Source: Lichenibacterium ramalinae
GTDB lineage: Bacteria > Pseudomonadota > Alphaproteobacteria > Rhizobiales > Beijerinckiaceae
Length of the DNA: 64,000 nt
Direction: 5' to 3'
Assembly: GCF_004137085.1 (NCBI RefSeq)
Contig: NZ_QYBC01000023.1
Location: 32,255 to 96,254 of the forward strand
Position 1 is the stretch's first letter. Every line of letters begins with the position of its first letter. Both the position numbers and the translations under genes were made by a program. Positions 26,367-34,349 of the stretch are shown piece after piece. The notes under the pieces are model-generated. The model did not search any database. It was not told the DNA's origin and saw nothing but the letters and a program-made list of their open reading frames with translations.

Positions 26367-26744
26367 TCAGAAGACCAGGTCGTCGGGCGCGCCGTGGGCG
26401 TCGACGCCGGCGACGGCCGCCGCGACGAGCGCCGTGGCGACGGCGTGATGGAGGTCCGCGCGGGCCTCGCCGCGGTGGTGGCGCGGCATGCTCTCGATCA
26501 GCAGCCATCTGGCCTCCCAGGCGGACACCACCTCGGCGGCCCGGTCCTCCCAGGTGGCGAACGCCGCCGCGGGGACGCACACGACGGCGTCCGGTTCCTC
26601 GCCGGACGGCGGCACCGACACCACGAGCGCCAGGCGCATCATGCCAGGCGAGGCCCGGCCGGCGATGAAGCGTTGGCACGCCCCGAGGCCTCCCTCGAAG
26701 AGGGCTCGTGTCCGACGCGGCAGCTCGACGACGTAGGTGCGCAT
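26367..26744 (-). CDS. small B1 family protein (cassette 1)
   Basis: A 125-aa protein with no family I recognise. It begins MRTYVVELPRRTRALFEGG, has DAVVCVPAAAF and the strongly conserved core AWEARWLLIES, then a helical R-x-E-x-RADLHHAVATALV stretch. Two close relatives are in this window (31.1 and 39.2 kb), and the B2 proteins share the same plan. ATG at 26744 with GAGGATC upstream fits all copies; a longer frame upstream is not conserved. It lies 97 bases before the exonuclease and opens cassette 1. No membrane or export signal is visible, so it should be cytoplasmic. Confidence 0.8.
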   Translation of the reverse strand: MRTYVVELPRRTRALFEGGLGACQRFIAGRASPGMMRLALVVSVPPSGEEPDAVVCVPAAAFATWEDRAAEVVSAWEARWLLIESMPRHHRGEARADLHHAVATALVAAAVAGVDAHGAPDDLVF

Positions 26745-26997
26745 CGACGATCCTCGGCCGAAGGGCCACGCGACGTGCGGGGCTGCCTCGGTCCGAAGGC
26801 GACGAGTGGGACGACTTGTCGGGAACCGATCCGGCCCCGTCCGAGGGGCTCGGGGGACGCTCTGTCTGCGAAGGCCCCAGGCTGCGCCTCGACCCTTGCG
26901 CACCCTCTGCAACCCTGGGCCTTTCCAGCCTCGACACAACGGTCCGTTAGCTCTGGCGTGCGACCTATGACCTTCCCGTCGTCCCGGTGAGGTCGTT

Positions 26998-29418
26998 ATG
27001 CTGAAGGTCCTGGGTTGCGTCGTGCACGAGCACGACCTTCGGCTCGTGGCCATGTCGGCCGTGATCTGCGTTCTGGGCTGCCTCACGACGACCACGCTGC
27101 TGGCGAGGGCCGGCGAGACGGCGAGGCGAGACGGGCGCCCCTGGCTCGTGGCGGCGGCAGCGGTGCTGGGCTGCAGCGTGTGGTCGCTCCACTTCGTCGC
27201 CATGCTGGCCTTCATGCCCGGTCTGGAGATGGCCTACGGCCTGGGCCTGACGGCGCTCTCGATCCTCGTCGCCGTCGGCGGGGCCCTGATGGCCCTCTTC
27301 GCCTGGAAAGCGCCTGCCACTCGTACGGCCCGTGTCGCCCTCTCCGGAGCGCTGCTCGGGCTCGCGATCTCGGGCATGCACTACGTCGGCGTCGCAGCCA
27401 TGACGTTCTCGGGCTTCCTCATGTTCGACCGCAACTACGTGGTGGCTTCCGTCGTGGTCAGCGTCGTCTGCTCCACGCTCGCCATGGCGAGGGCGGAGAA
27501 CCTGACCTCGACGGGCCGGCGGCTCGAGGTCGGCGGCTGGCTGACGCTCGCGATCTGCGGGCTGCACTTCACCGGCATGACGGCGATCACCGTCGCACCT
27601 GGCACGGCGGAGGTGACCAAGGGCACGATCCTCGGTACGAGCACCCTCGCCATCGCGGTGGGTGGCGTGAGCGTTGCCATCCTGATCGCGAGCCTGATGG
27701 CGATCATCGTCGAGCGGCATCTGGCACGGCGCTCCCTCCGAGACCTTGGCCGCATGCGCCTCATGAGCAACCTCGCCCAGGAGGTGCTCTTCATTCACCG
27801 CGACGGCGTCGTGATCGAGGTGAACAACGCCGGGGAGCGCCTGTTCAAGGCCTCGGCCGAGGACATCATCGGCCGGCCCGTGCTGAGCCTCTTCACCAAG
27901 GACAGCGCGCCGGCGATGATCCGGCGGGAGCGGTGTCCGCCCATCGACCGACATCCCGAGGAGATGGACTTCCAGGCCGTCGACGGCAGCCATGTCGCCG
28001 TCGAGCTGTCTTGCCAGCCGATCGAGTACCTCGGCAAGTCGGCCACGGTGGTCGCGCTCCGCGACATCACCGATCGCAAGCGCGACGAGGCCCGCATCCG
28101 GCACCTCGCGCGCCACGACGCGCTGACCAACCTACCGAACCGCTACAACCTCCGTGAGCGGCTCGACATCGCGCTCGACACGGCGGCGCAGGACAGGAGC
28201 GCCGTAGCCGTCGTCTACATCGACCTCGATCGCTTCAAGCCGGTCAACGACCTCCACGGCCACGCCGCCGGCGACGCGGTGTTGATCCAGGCGTCGAAGC
28301 GCATCCTCGCGGAGATCCGTTCGACCGATACGCTGGCCAGAATCGGCGGGGATGAGTTCGTGATGATCCTGACGAGCCAGCCTCAGCCCGAGAAGGCCTC
28401 GATCGTCGCGACGCGCATCATCGAGGCGCTTCGTCGGCCGTTCCAGGTCGAAGGGCATCGGATCGAGATCGGCGCCTCGGTCGGCGTCTCCCTCTATCCC
28501 GAGGATGGGGCCGACGCCGACGCCCTGATGCGCGCCGCCGACGCCGCCATGTACCGGGCCAAGGAGGAGGGTCGCGGCGCGGTCCGCTTCTACGAGGCCG
28601 TCATGAACGCCCAGCTCCAGGCGAGGCTGCAGCTCGAGCAGGAGCTGGCCGGGGCTACCGAACGGGGCGAGCTGGTGCTCCACTACCAGCCGATCGTGAA
28701 CGGCGTCACGGGCGAGGTGGAGACCTTCGAGGCCCTGATCCGGTGGATGCATCCCACGCGGGGCATGGTGCCCCCGATGGAGTTCATTCCCATGGCGGAG
28801 GAGTGCGGCCTGATCGACGGGATCGGACGGTGGGTGATCGAAGCGGCCTGTCGCGAGGCGGCCGGGTGGTCCCACCCCTGGCGCGTCTCGTTCAACGTGT
28901 CCCCGCGCCAGTTTCAGCACACGGACATCTGCGCCGTGCTCGGCGACGCTCTGCGGACCCACGGGATCGCCCCGGCCCGGGTCGTCGTCGAGGTGACCGA
29001 GGGCATCCTGATCGAGGACGCCGACGAGGCGGTCGCGACCCTCAACCGCCTGCGCGAGATGGGCGTGCGGATCGCCCTCGACGACTTCGGCACCGGCTAC
29101 TCGAGCCTGAGCTACCTGCAGCTCTTCCAGTTCGACAAGTTCAAGATCGACAAGTCGTTCGTGAGGACGCTCGGCCAGAGCGACCGTGCGCTGACGCTCA
29201 CCCGGACGATCGTCAACCTCGGCCACAACCTCGGCCTCCAGGTCACGGCGGAGGGGGTGGAGACCCAGGCCCAGCTCGACATCCTCCGATCGCTCGGCTG
29301 CGACCAGATCCAAGGCTACCTCGTGGCGCGCCCGGCTCCGATCGATGCCTTCACCGACCTGGATCGGCTTCGGACCAAGGCCTTGTTCGGGCGGGATCGG
29401 CCACGGTTGTCCGCGTAG
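26998..29418 (+). CDS. MHYT-PAS-GGDEF-EAL c-di-GMP signalling protein
   Basis: An 806-aa protein. Residues 1-240 form an MHYT sensor with seven likely membrane segments; its three repeats read SLHFVAM, GMHYVGV and GLHFTGM, a motif thought to bind metal, perhaps copper. A PAS domain follows (about 250-360, VLFIHRDGVVIEVNNAGER), then GGDEF (about 370-530) with the intact RIGGDEFVM, then EAL (about 545-790) with FEALIRWMHP and LDDFGTGYSS. Both making and breaking c-di-GMP are possible. GAGG lies about 8 bases before the ATG. It is on the opposite strand to the cassette genes around it and sits exactly between two cassette copies. Confidence 0.95.
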   Translation: MLKVLGCVVHEHDLRLVAMSAVICVLGCLTTTTLLARAGETARRDGRPWLVAAAAVLGCSVWSLHFVAMLAFMPGLEMAYGLGLTALSILVAVGGALMALFAWKAPATRTARVALSGALLGLAISGMHYVGVAAMTFSGFLMFDRNYVVASVVVSVVCSTLAMARAENLTSTGRRLEVGGWLTLAICGLHFTGMTAITVAPGTAEVTKGTILGTSTLAIAVGGVSVAILIASLMAIIVERHLARRSLRDLGRMRLMSNLAQEVLFIHRDGVVIEVNNAGERLFKASAEDIIGRPVLSLFTKDSAPAMIRRERCPPIDRHPEEMDFQAVDGSHVAVELSCQPIEYLGKSATVVALRDITDRKRDEARIRHLARHDALTNLPNRYNLRERLDIALDTAAQDRSAVAVVYIDLDRFKPVNDLHGHAAGDAVLIQASKRILAEIRSTDTLARIGGDEFVMILTSQPQPEKASIVATRIIEALRRPFQVEGHRIEIGASVGVSLYPEDGADADALMRAADAAMYRAKEEGRGAVRFYEAVMNAQLQARLQLEQELAGATERGELVLHYQPIVNGVTGEVETFEALIRWMHPTRGMVPPMEFIPMAEECGLIDGIGRWVIEAACREAAGWSHPWRVSFNVSPRQFQHTDICAVLGDALRTHGIAPARVVVEVTEGILIEDADEAVATLNRLREMGVRIALDDFGTGYSSLSYLQLFQFDKFKIDKSFVRTLGQSDRALTLTRTIVNLGHNLGLQVTAEGVETQAQLDILRSLGCDQIQGYLVARPAPIDAFTDLDRLRTKALFGRDRPRLSA

Positions 29419-29444
29419 CGGAGGGGGCCGGGCATGGTCTTCGT

Positions 29445-29464
29445 CCTACGACGTCGGTCGTAGG
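29445..29464. terminator. hairpin between convergent GGDEF-EAL and B2 genes
   Basis: A perfect inverted repeat CCTACGAC / GTCGTAGG with a 4-base loop fills most of the 51-base gap between two convergent stop codons. It can serve both strands. Confidence 0.65.
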
Positions 29465-29469
29465 GGCGG

Positions 29470-29850
29470 TCAGATCCCGACGTGGTCGCCGGCCTCGTCG
29501 AGACCGGTCACGGCGGCGGAGATCATCGCTATAACGACGGCGCCGACAAGGTCTCCGCGCACCGCCTCGCGCTGGCTGGCGGGGGTCGAGTCGATGAGGA
29601 GCCAGGACCGGTCCCAGGCCTCGACCAGCTCGTCGGCCAGGGTCTCGACTTTCTGGTAGAGCCTGAGCGGCACCGCGACCATGACGTCCGGCCCTGGGTC
29701 TGAGGGCACGTCGGGCCACCACAGCACTAGGCGGGTCGAAGGCGACCCGACGTGCCGCTCGACGAAGTCGAGCGCGAGGGCGAGCCCGTCGGCCTGGAGG
29801 AGCGTCCGGCTATGGCGGCGCGGGGTCTCGGTCACGACGAAGTCCGGCAT
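29470..29850 (-). CDS. small B2 family protein (cassette 2)
   Basis: A 126-aa protein, a distant relative of the B1 proteins and a close relative of the one at 39.7 kb. It begins MPDFVVTETPRRHSRTLL, continues RLVLWWPDVP and VMVAVPLRLY, and has the shared core EAWDRSWLLIDSTP followed by QREAVRGDLVGAV. AGGGGACC lies before the ATG. It is 42 bases downstream of the fused exonuclease. Function unknown; the constant pairing with exonuclease or C-domain genes suggests a partner or regulator. Confidence 0.78.
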   Translation of the reverse strand: MPDFVVTETPRRHSRTLLQADGLALALDFVERHVGSPSTRLVLWWPDVPSDPGPDVMVAVPLRLYQKVETLADELVEAWDRSWLLIDSTPASQREAVRGDLVGAVVIAMISAAVTGLDEAGDHVGI

Positions 29851-29892
29851 GGGGGTCCCCTCAAGATCGCGGGGCCTCGTGCCCCATGTCGA

Positions 29893-30999
29893 TCAGGCGC
29901 TCCGTGCCGCGCGTTTTCGGGCGTCCGACCTCAGCGTCCCCCCGTCCTCGGTCGCGTGTCTGTCGCAGAGCGTCGTCAGCCAACCGTCGACGTCCCGCGT
30001 CCGTCCGGGGGCGCCGCAGCGCTCGCAGGTCCGGGCGGATCGCTCCTCGGCTCGGTCGATCATCGCCCGCACCACGCGCCACACGGCGTCCAGGGGGCCC
30101 GGCACCCCGGCGAGCGCGAAGAAGACGCGCAGAGATCCGAACTTGGATTTCGTCGTGAAGCCGGTCACGCCCACCCGGGCGTCCGGGTGGTCTGCGGCGA
30201 CCTCGTCCATGACGATCTCGAGGGCGTCGATCATGTCGACGAAGATTCCCACCCATCCTCGGCTGAGGCTGGCGTAGGGGTCGACGGATCGGATCCAGGC
30301 GTGGCCTCGCAGGAGCAGGTCGTACTCGGCCTGCGTGACCTGGGCCGCCTCGCGCATCATCAGCTCGAAGCCCGTGACACCGAGCGTGAGCGGAAGTTGC
30401 AGGAGATGGAGGAGCGCGGCGCAGTCGTCGAGCGCCCTGTGGCCGTCGTGGTACGAGCGGCGCTCGGCCAGGAGCTGGCCCAGCTTTCTGCCCTCGAAGC
30501 CTTCGGACCTCCAGTCGACTTGCGTCAGCGAACAGGCCCAGGGCAGCTCCGCGAACCACGGCCAGGCGCGCTCGACCACGCACCTATCGAACGCCGCGTT
30601 GTGGGCGATGACGATCGAGGCGCCCGCCACGAAGCGCCCCACGGCGTCGCTGTCGATGGTCTGGCCCGAGACGTCCTTGTCGGTAATGCCCGTGAGCCGG
30701 GTGACGTCGGGCGGGATCGACCTCCTCGGCTGACGGAGCGCGGAGAAGCCGCCGACGACATGCGCGACCCTGATCTGCACCGGGTCGAAGGCGAAGCGCA
30801 GCATCCCGAGTTCGATCACCTCGTCGTCGACGCCGAGGCCCGTCGTCTCGGTGTCCAGTACGATCCCGACGGCGAGTCCCGCCGCCGTGCGTTCCGCGTC
30901 GGTCATCGTGGATGCCGTCGGCGACGGCACGCGCCTGAGGATGCGGTAGTTCCCGGTCCTATCCAGGATCCGCGCCAGGGTCTCGCTGACCTCGTCCAT
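29893..30999 (-). CDS. DEDDh exonuclease fused to C domain (cassette 2)
   Basis: A 368-aa protein. Residues 1-215 nearly repeat the cassette 1 exonuclease, including its N-terminal tag and the DEDDh residues (VLDTETTG, IAHNAAFDR, HDGHRALDDC). After GFELMMREAAQVT the sequence switches to the C domain: AEYDLLLRGHAWIRSVDPYA, SLSRGW, FTTKSKFGSLRVFF, and the metal motif TCERCGAPG...TLCDRHA. The C part is nearly the same as the free C protein at 40.2 kb. So one gene here equals two genes elsewhere, which argues that exonuclease and C domain act together. GGGAGACAGG precedes the ATG. Confidence 0.88.
   Translation of the reverse strand: MDEVSETLARILDRTGNYRILRRVPSPTASTMTDAERTAAGLAVGIVLDTETTGLGVDDEVIELGMLRFAFDPVQIRVAHVVGGFSALRQPRRSIPPDVTRLTGITDKDVSGQTIDSDAVGRFVAGASIVIAHNAAFDRCVVERAWPWFAELPWACSLTQVDWRSEGFEGRKLGQLLAERRSYHDGHRALDDCAALLHLLQLPLTLGVTGFELMMREAAQVTQAEYDLLLRGHAWIRSVDPYASLSRGWVGIFVDMIDALEIVMDEVAADHPDARVGVTGFTTKSKFGSLRVFFALAGVPGPLDAVWRVVRAMIDRAEERSARTCERCGAPGRTRDVDGWLTTLCDRHATEDGGTLRSDARKRAARSA
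30355..30999 (-). repeat. direct repeat unit 2 (exonuclease 5' two thirds)
   Basis: Partner of 25622..26269 in the same orientation. The offset between the two copies is about 4.73 kb. The intervals upstream of both copies, between exonuclease and B1, also share blocks such as TTTTCGGGAGC, so the whole B1-spacer-exonuclease unit was duplicated. Confidence 0.8.
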
Positions 31000-31077
31000 G
31001 CCTGTCTCCCACGATTAGCCTGACCGTCAGGTGAAAGGCGACCGGGGCTGTGGATTTTCGGGAGCGCTCGGCGAGGT

Positions 31078-31449
31078 CTAGAAGTCGTCGTCGATCGGCC
31101 GACCGTTCCGGTCGGCGCCGGTGATGGCCGCCGCGATCAGGGCGATGGCGATGACGTGATGGAGGTCGGCGCGGACCTCGTCCCGGTGGCGCCGCGGCGC
31201 GCTGTCGATCAGCAGCCACCGGCTTTCCCAGGCGGCGATCGCCTCGGTCGCACGAGCCTCCCAGTCGCCGACGACGTCCGCGGGCACGCACACGACGGCG
31301 TCTGGACCTGCGACGGGCGGCGGCGCCTCGACGACGAGCCCGAGGCGCGTCAGCGCGGTCTTGCGCCGGATGAAGGCGAGGCACTGTACCCGCTCGCCCT
31401 CGAACAGGGGCCGCGCCTCGCGCGGCAGCTCGACCACGCAGGCCTTCAT
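31078..31449 (-). CDS. small B1 family protein (cassette 2)
   Basis: A 123-aa B1 protein beginning MKACVVELPREARPLFEGE, with RLGLVVEAPPPVAGPDAVV and the core AWESRWLLIDSAPRRHRDE followed by RADLHHVIAIALIAAAIT. It lacks two residues near position 32 relative to the other copies. GGAGACC lies upstream of the ATG. It sits 78 bases before the fused exonuclease gene, as its relative does in cassette 1. Confidence 0.8.
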   Translation of the reverse strand: MKACVVELPREARPLFEGERVQCLAFIRRKTALTRLGLVVEAPPPVAGPDAVVCVPADVVGDWEARATEAIAAWESRWLLIDSAPRRHRDEVRADLHHVIAIALIAAAITGADRNGRPIDDDF

Positions 31450-31674
31450 GGGGAGGTCTCCGAAAGGTCTGGGTCGGACTGGATGCTGTTCGATGTCGGC
31501 ATGGCCCTTCTCCGTCGGCCCGTGGGCCTCATCGGTGAGGGCGATGGCGGGACCTTGTTATCGGGAGGCCTTCGCTCGAGGTCAGGCGGTCGACGACGCG
31601 AGCGATGGACCTGCGCTTCGACAGTCTTGGTGGTCCCGACGTATCGACGGCCTGGATCCGCTCCCCTGTCGGGG

Positions 31675-31824
31675 TCAGCGGCCTCGTCGGATCATCGCTT
31701 CGAACAGCAGGATTTCGGGATCGGCTTCTCGAGACGGCGCGGCCGGCGGCGGCGCGCGCCTGAGGATGCGGTAGTGCCCAGTCCCGTCCAGGATCAGAGC
31801 CAACGTGTCGCTGACCTCGTCCAT
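31675..31824 (-). CDS. 49-residue peptide carrying the exonuclease N-terminal tag (remnant or tag peptide)
   Basis: This short frame begins MDEVSDTLALILDGTGHYRI and then LRRAPPPAAP, matching the first 25 or so residues of both exonucleases in the window (tag plus start of linker). It then diverges (READPEILLFEAMIRRGR) and stops before any catalytic residue. It lies upstream of cassette 2 on the same strand. It may be a leftover of a third exonuclease copy cut short by deletion, or a free copy of the tag. The conserved start and the clean stop make it worth listing; expression is uncertain. Confidence 0.45.
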   Translation of the reverse strand: MDEVSDTLALILDGTGHYRILRRAPPPAAPSREADPEILLFEAMIRRGR

Positions 31825-32134
31825 GCCCGGCCCCCTGCCGACCGCCCGACGGCCTGGCCTTCATCTCGGAGGCGAACGCGAGGCCGATTTCGGCAACGGG
31901 CGCGCGCCAAGTGGCCACCCTCGGCATCTGAACCCGATCAGGTCGGCCGTGCCGATGTGATCGTAGTCGACCGATCACGCCGATCGTAGGCACCTGCGGC
32001 TTGCTCAAGGGCAGACGTACCGCGGTACGATTGGGCGGCTGCAGAGCGTGTACCGCTATCCGACGCAATGTCGGTCGCCGACCCTGACCGATCCGACACG
32101 AAGCGACGACACTTCGTCGAGGTCAGCCGTACGG
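31825..32134. other. intergenic, no gene seen
   Basis: About 310 bases between the truncated exonuclease frame and the molybdoenzyme stop. The part next to 31824 keeps weak likeness to the intervals upstream of the other exonuclease copies (a GGCCGATTTCGG block). I see no coding pattern. Confidence 0.4.
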
Positions 32135-32917
32135 TCAGATGCCCGCGTACCATTGGTAGCCGGTGTCCTCCCAGTATCCGCCCTTGCCCTCGCCGACATC
32201 CTTGAAGTCGGACATCAGCTGGATGCGCTTGATGTACTTCGTCATCTTGTAACCGAGCTGGCGTTCGACGCGCAGACGCAGCGGGGCCCCGTACTTCACC
32301 TCCAGCGGCTTGCCTCCCTTGTCGTAGGCGAGGATGGTCTGGGGGTGGCGCGCCGCGAGCAGGTCGATGCTGCCGTAGAAGGGCGTGGGGCCTGACGGAT
32401 CGCCGTCGTCCATCGTGTCGAAGCAGTGGAACACGACGTACTGCGCGGTCGGCTTCACCCCGGCCCGATCGAGTACGGCCTGCAACGGCGTCCCGGTCCA
32501 TTGTCCGATGCAGGACCATCCCTCCACGCAGTCGTGGCGGGTGATCTGCGTGCGGGACGGCATGGCGCGAAGTTCCGCCATCGTCAGTTCGATCGGACGC
32601 TCGACCAAGCCGTCGACGACCAGTTTGTAGGCCTTGAAGCCGTTCGCCGCCATCGCTTGATAGTGCTTGTCGTCGGGGTCGGTGGAACCGTTGGCGTAGA
32701 AGGTCGTCGAGACGTCGCTCAACTCGTACTCCTGCGCCAGTTGCTCCGGGCCCAGCATCGCTTCCTGCACCTTCCGGTTCAGACCGCCGACCCCGCCTAG
32801 CACCTCCTTCACCAGAGGGTTGTCGGTGACGTTCTCGCAGCCGGCGAGGGCCAGGGCACCGAGGACGGTCGCGCCTCGCGCGAGGAGGGCACGACGCGTC
32901 GTGGGGCGATCAACCAT
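32135..32917 (-). CDS. YedY/MsrP-like molybdopterin-dependent oxidoreductase
   Basis: A 260-aa periplasmic protein. The N-terminus TTRRALLARGATVLGALALAGC has an arginine pair and ends in a lipobox-like LAGC, fitting Tat export and perhaps lipid attachment. The body has the oxidoreductase molybdopterin-binding fold, with the likely molybdenum-ligating cysteine in RHDCVEGWSCIGQWTG. MsrP (YedY) enzymes repair oxidised methionines in periplasmic proteins. The ATG overlaps the cytochrome b gene by 8 bases, so electrons very likely come from that membrane partner. The nearby Met-rich peptide gene points to the hypochlorite-scavenging version of this system. Confidence 0.9.
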   Translation of the reverse strand: MVDRPTTRRALLARGATVLGALALAGCENVTDNPLVKEVLGGVGGLNRKVQEAMLGPEQLAQEYELSDVSTTFYANGSTDPDDKHYQAMAANGFKAYKLVVDGLVERPIELTMAELRAMPSRTQITRHDCVEGWSCIGQWTGTPLQAVLDRAGVKPTAQYVVFHCFDTMDDGDPSGPTPFYGSIDLLAARHPQTILAYDKGGKPLEVKYGAPLRLRVERQLGYKMTKYIKRIQLMSDFKDVGEGKGGYWEDTGYQWYAGI

Positions 32918-33797
32918 GGATGTCGCGCTCCTGCCCGATGTCGTACCAGCCGGTGACCATCGAGCGCATGTTGTTGAAGAGGCCGGACAGCAGCACTAGG
33001 GCCACGTGGACGACCACGAACAGAACCACACCGAACGCCGCGAGGAAGTGGATCGAGCGAGCCGTCTGGCGGCCGCCGAAGACGTGCAGCAGGAAGGGGA
33101 AGGCGGCATCGAGGCCCGGGGACATCGCCCAACCCGCCAAGACAAGGAGCGGGAGCAGGACGAAGGCGACCGCGAAGTAGGTCATCTTCTGGATGGCGTT
33201 GTACTGCCGCGCCTGCTCGCCCCTTGCGAAACGTAGGCGTGCGTGGTCGAGGATCTCGCCGCCGACGTGCCGCCACTGGGCGCGGCTCGGCAGGAAGTCC
33301 CGGCGAAAGTGGCGTGTCGCGAAACCCCACACGAGGTAGACGAGCCCATTGGCGACGAACAGCCAGGCGAACACGAAGTGGATCGCCCGCCCGGTGCCGA
33401 GATCCTGCTCACCAGGCAGCGTCGCCCAGGACGGGAAGGCCCTCTCGGTCGGTTTGCCTTCGAACTCCGACAAGCCGAGGACGCCGGTCGTGTCGAAGCG
33501 ATGGTCGCCGATCCGCACGTAACCCCGCGCCTTGCCGTCCAGCTCGTCGGAATCGATGACGGCGGGCGGGTGGTCGAAGTCCGTCTTGATGCCGAAGTCG
33601 AGTTGCGGGCGGGCGTTGAAGATCTGCAGGCCGCTCATCAGCAGCATGGTGAGGCACAGGACTGTAATCCAGTGCGTCACGCGAACCACGACGCTGTGGC
33701 GCTTCACCAACGTGACGAGGCGCTGCTCCTTCCCTTTCGGAACGGCGTCGTCGTTCGACACGACGGGATCGTCCAGTTCCGTTTCGGCCAATGACAT
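32910..33797 (-). CDS. cytochrome b561-type membrane subunit
   Basis: A 295-aa inner-membrane protein with four main hydrophobic segments and likely haem-ligating histidines: VVRVTHWITVLCLTMLLMS, GRAIHFVFAWLFVANGLVY, SIHFLAAFGVVLFVVVHV. A periplasmic loop between the first two segments contains RIGDHRFDTTGVLGLSEF. It should pass electrons from quinol to the YedY-like molybdoenzyme encoded next. ATG at 33797 is chosen for GGGAG upstream; in-frame ATGs at 33809 and 33818 lack a better site. It is the first gene of a two-gene operon, divergent from the Met-rich peptide gene. Confidence 0.9.
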   Translation of the reverse strand: MSLAETELDDPVVSNDDAVPKGKEQRLVTLVKRHSVVVRVTHWITVLCLTMLLMSGLQIFNARPQLDFGIKTDFDHPPAVIDSDELDGKARGYVRIGDHRFDTTGVLGLSEFEGKPTERAFPSWATLPGEQDLGTGRAIHFVFAWLFVANGLVYLVWGFATRHFRRDFLPSRAQWRHVGGEILDHARLRFARGEQARQYNAIQKMTYFAVAFVLLPLLVLAGWAMSPGLDAAFPFLLHVFGGRQTARSIHFLAAFGVVLFVVVHVALVLLSGLFNNMRSMVTGWYDIGQERDIHG

Positions 33798-33865
33798 CGA
33801 GGCTCCCATCGCATTCATCTGCCCAGTGGTCGCCGCATCTAGCTTCCCAGAAGTTGCGTGACGGA

Positions 33866-33884
33866 CGTATCGAACCATCGATAC
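33866..33884. promoter_or_regulatory. inverted repeat with CGTATCGAA, candidate control site
   Basis: GTATCGA and TCGATAC form a perfect 7-bp inverted repeat around a 4-base centre, about 70 bases upstream of the cytochrome b561 start. The 9-mer CGTATCGAA (33866-33874) occurs again upstream of the Met-rich peptide gene. A shared regulator or sigma factor is inferred. Confidence 0.45.
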
Positions 33885-34115
33885 CCACCGATCCACCTGT
33901 CCATGGTCCCGCGTAGACGTCCGGACTGGGAGACGACGCACGACGTGGCGGGATCGACTCCATAAATTTACGGATAGTGGAAACGCGAATTTGGACGCCG
34001 CTCCGGCGCATCCCACCGCCGTTCGCTGCGTAACTGGATATGCGGTGCCTTATATGAGGCGCTCAGCGAGGCCCAGGTGCTGGACATCGCAGGTCCTTTG
34101 ATCGCGGGATGATCT

Positions 34116-34124
34116 CGTATCGAA
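34116..34124 (+). promoter_or_regulatory. second CGTATCGAA site, upstream of Met-rich peptide gene
   Basis: The same 9-mer as at 33866 lies 20 bases before the ATG of the Met-rich peptide gene. That distance would fit a -10 element with the start of transcription just downstream. I could not find a convincing -35 match. Confidence 0.4.
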
Positions 34125-34144
34125 GGCATAACAGGAGAGAACCC

Positions 34145-34339
34145 ATGACGAAGACCAAGAACCTGATCGTCGCATGTGCGGTCGTCGCCCTTTCGCTCGG
34201 TGCCGTCGTCGCGCCTGCCTCCGCTCAGATGATGATGAAGAAGACGATGATGCATCACCACATGATGCATGGTAAGATGATGCATGGTAAGATGATGCAC
34301 AAGAAGATGATGATGCACAAGACCATGAACCCCATGTAA
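34145..34339 (+). CDS. secreted methionine/histidine/lysine-rich peptide, MrpX-like
   Basis: A 64-aa protein. Residues 1-27 are a clean signal peptide (NLIVACAVVALSLGAV, then APASA). The mature 37 residues hold 16 Met, 7 His and 7 Lys in repeats of MMHGK and MMHKK. Met-rich periplasmic peptides such as MrpX act as sacrificial targets for hypochlorite and are recycled by a YedY-type methionine sulfoxide reductase; the divergent molybdoenzyme/cytochrome pair fits this closely. The histidines also allow copper binding as another role. ATG at 34145 has AGGAGAG about 9 bases upstream; a longer frame from 34109 lacks both. Confidence 0.85.
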   Translation: MTKTKNLIVACAVVALSLGAVVAPASAQMMMKKTMMHHHMMHGKMMHGKMMHKKMMMHKTMNPM

Positions 34340-34349
34340 CATCCTAGCT

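Noticed and set aside
14558..26744. CRISPR-associated transposon
   Set aside because: No repeat-spacer array and no cas12k, cas5, cas6, cas7 or cas8 gene in the window. TniQ is large and TnsD-like rather than the short CAST type.
33866..34124. An ECF sigma promoter of the GTAACC...CGAA type for the MrpX-like module
   Set aside because: CGAA is present in both CGTATCGAA sites, but no GTAACC-like box lies 16-17 bases upstream, so only the shared 9-mer is reported.
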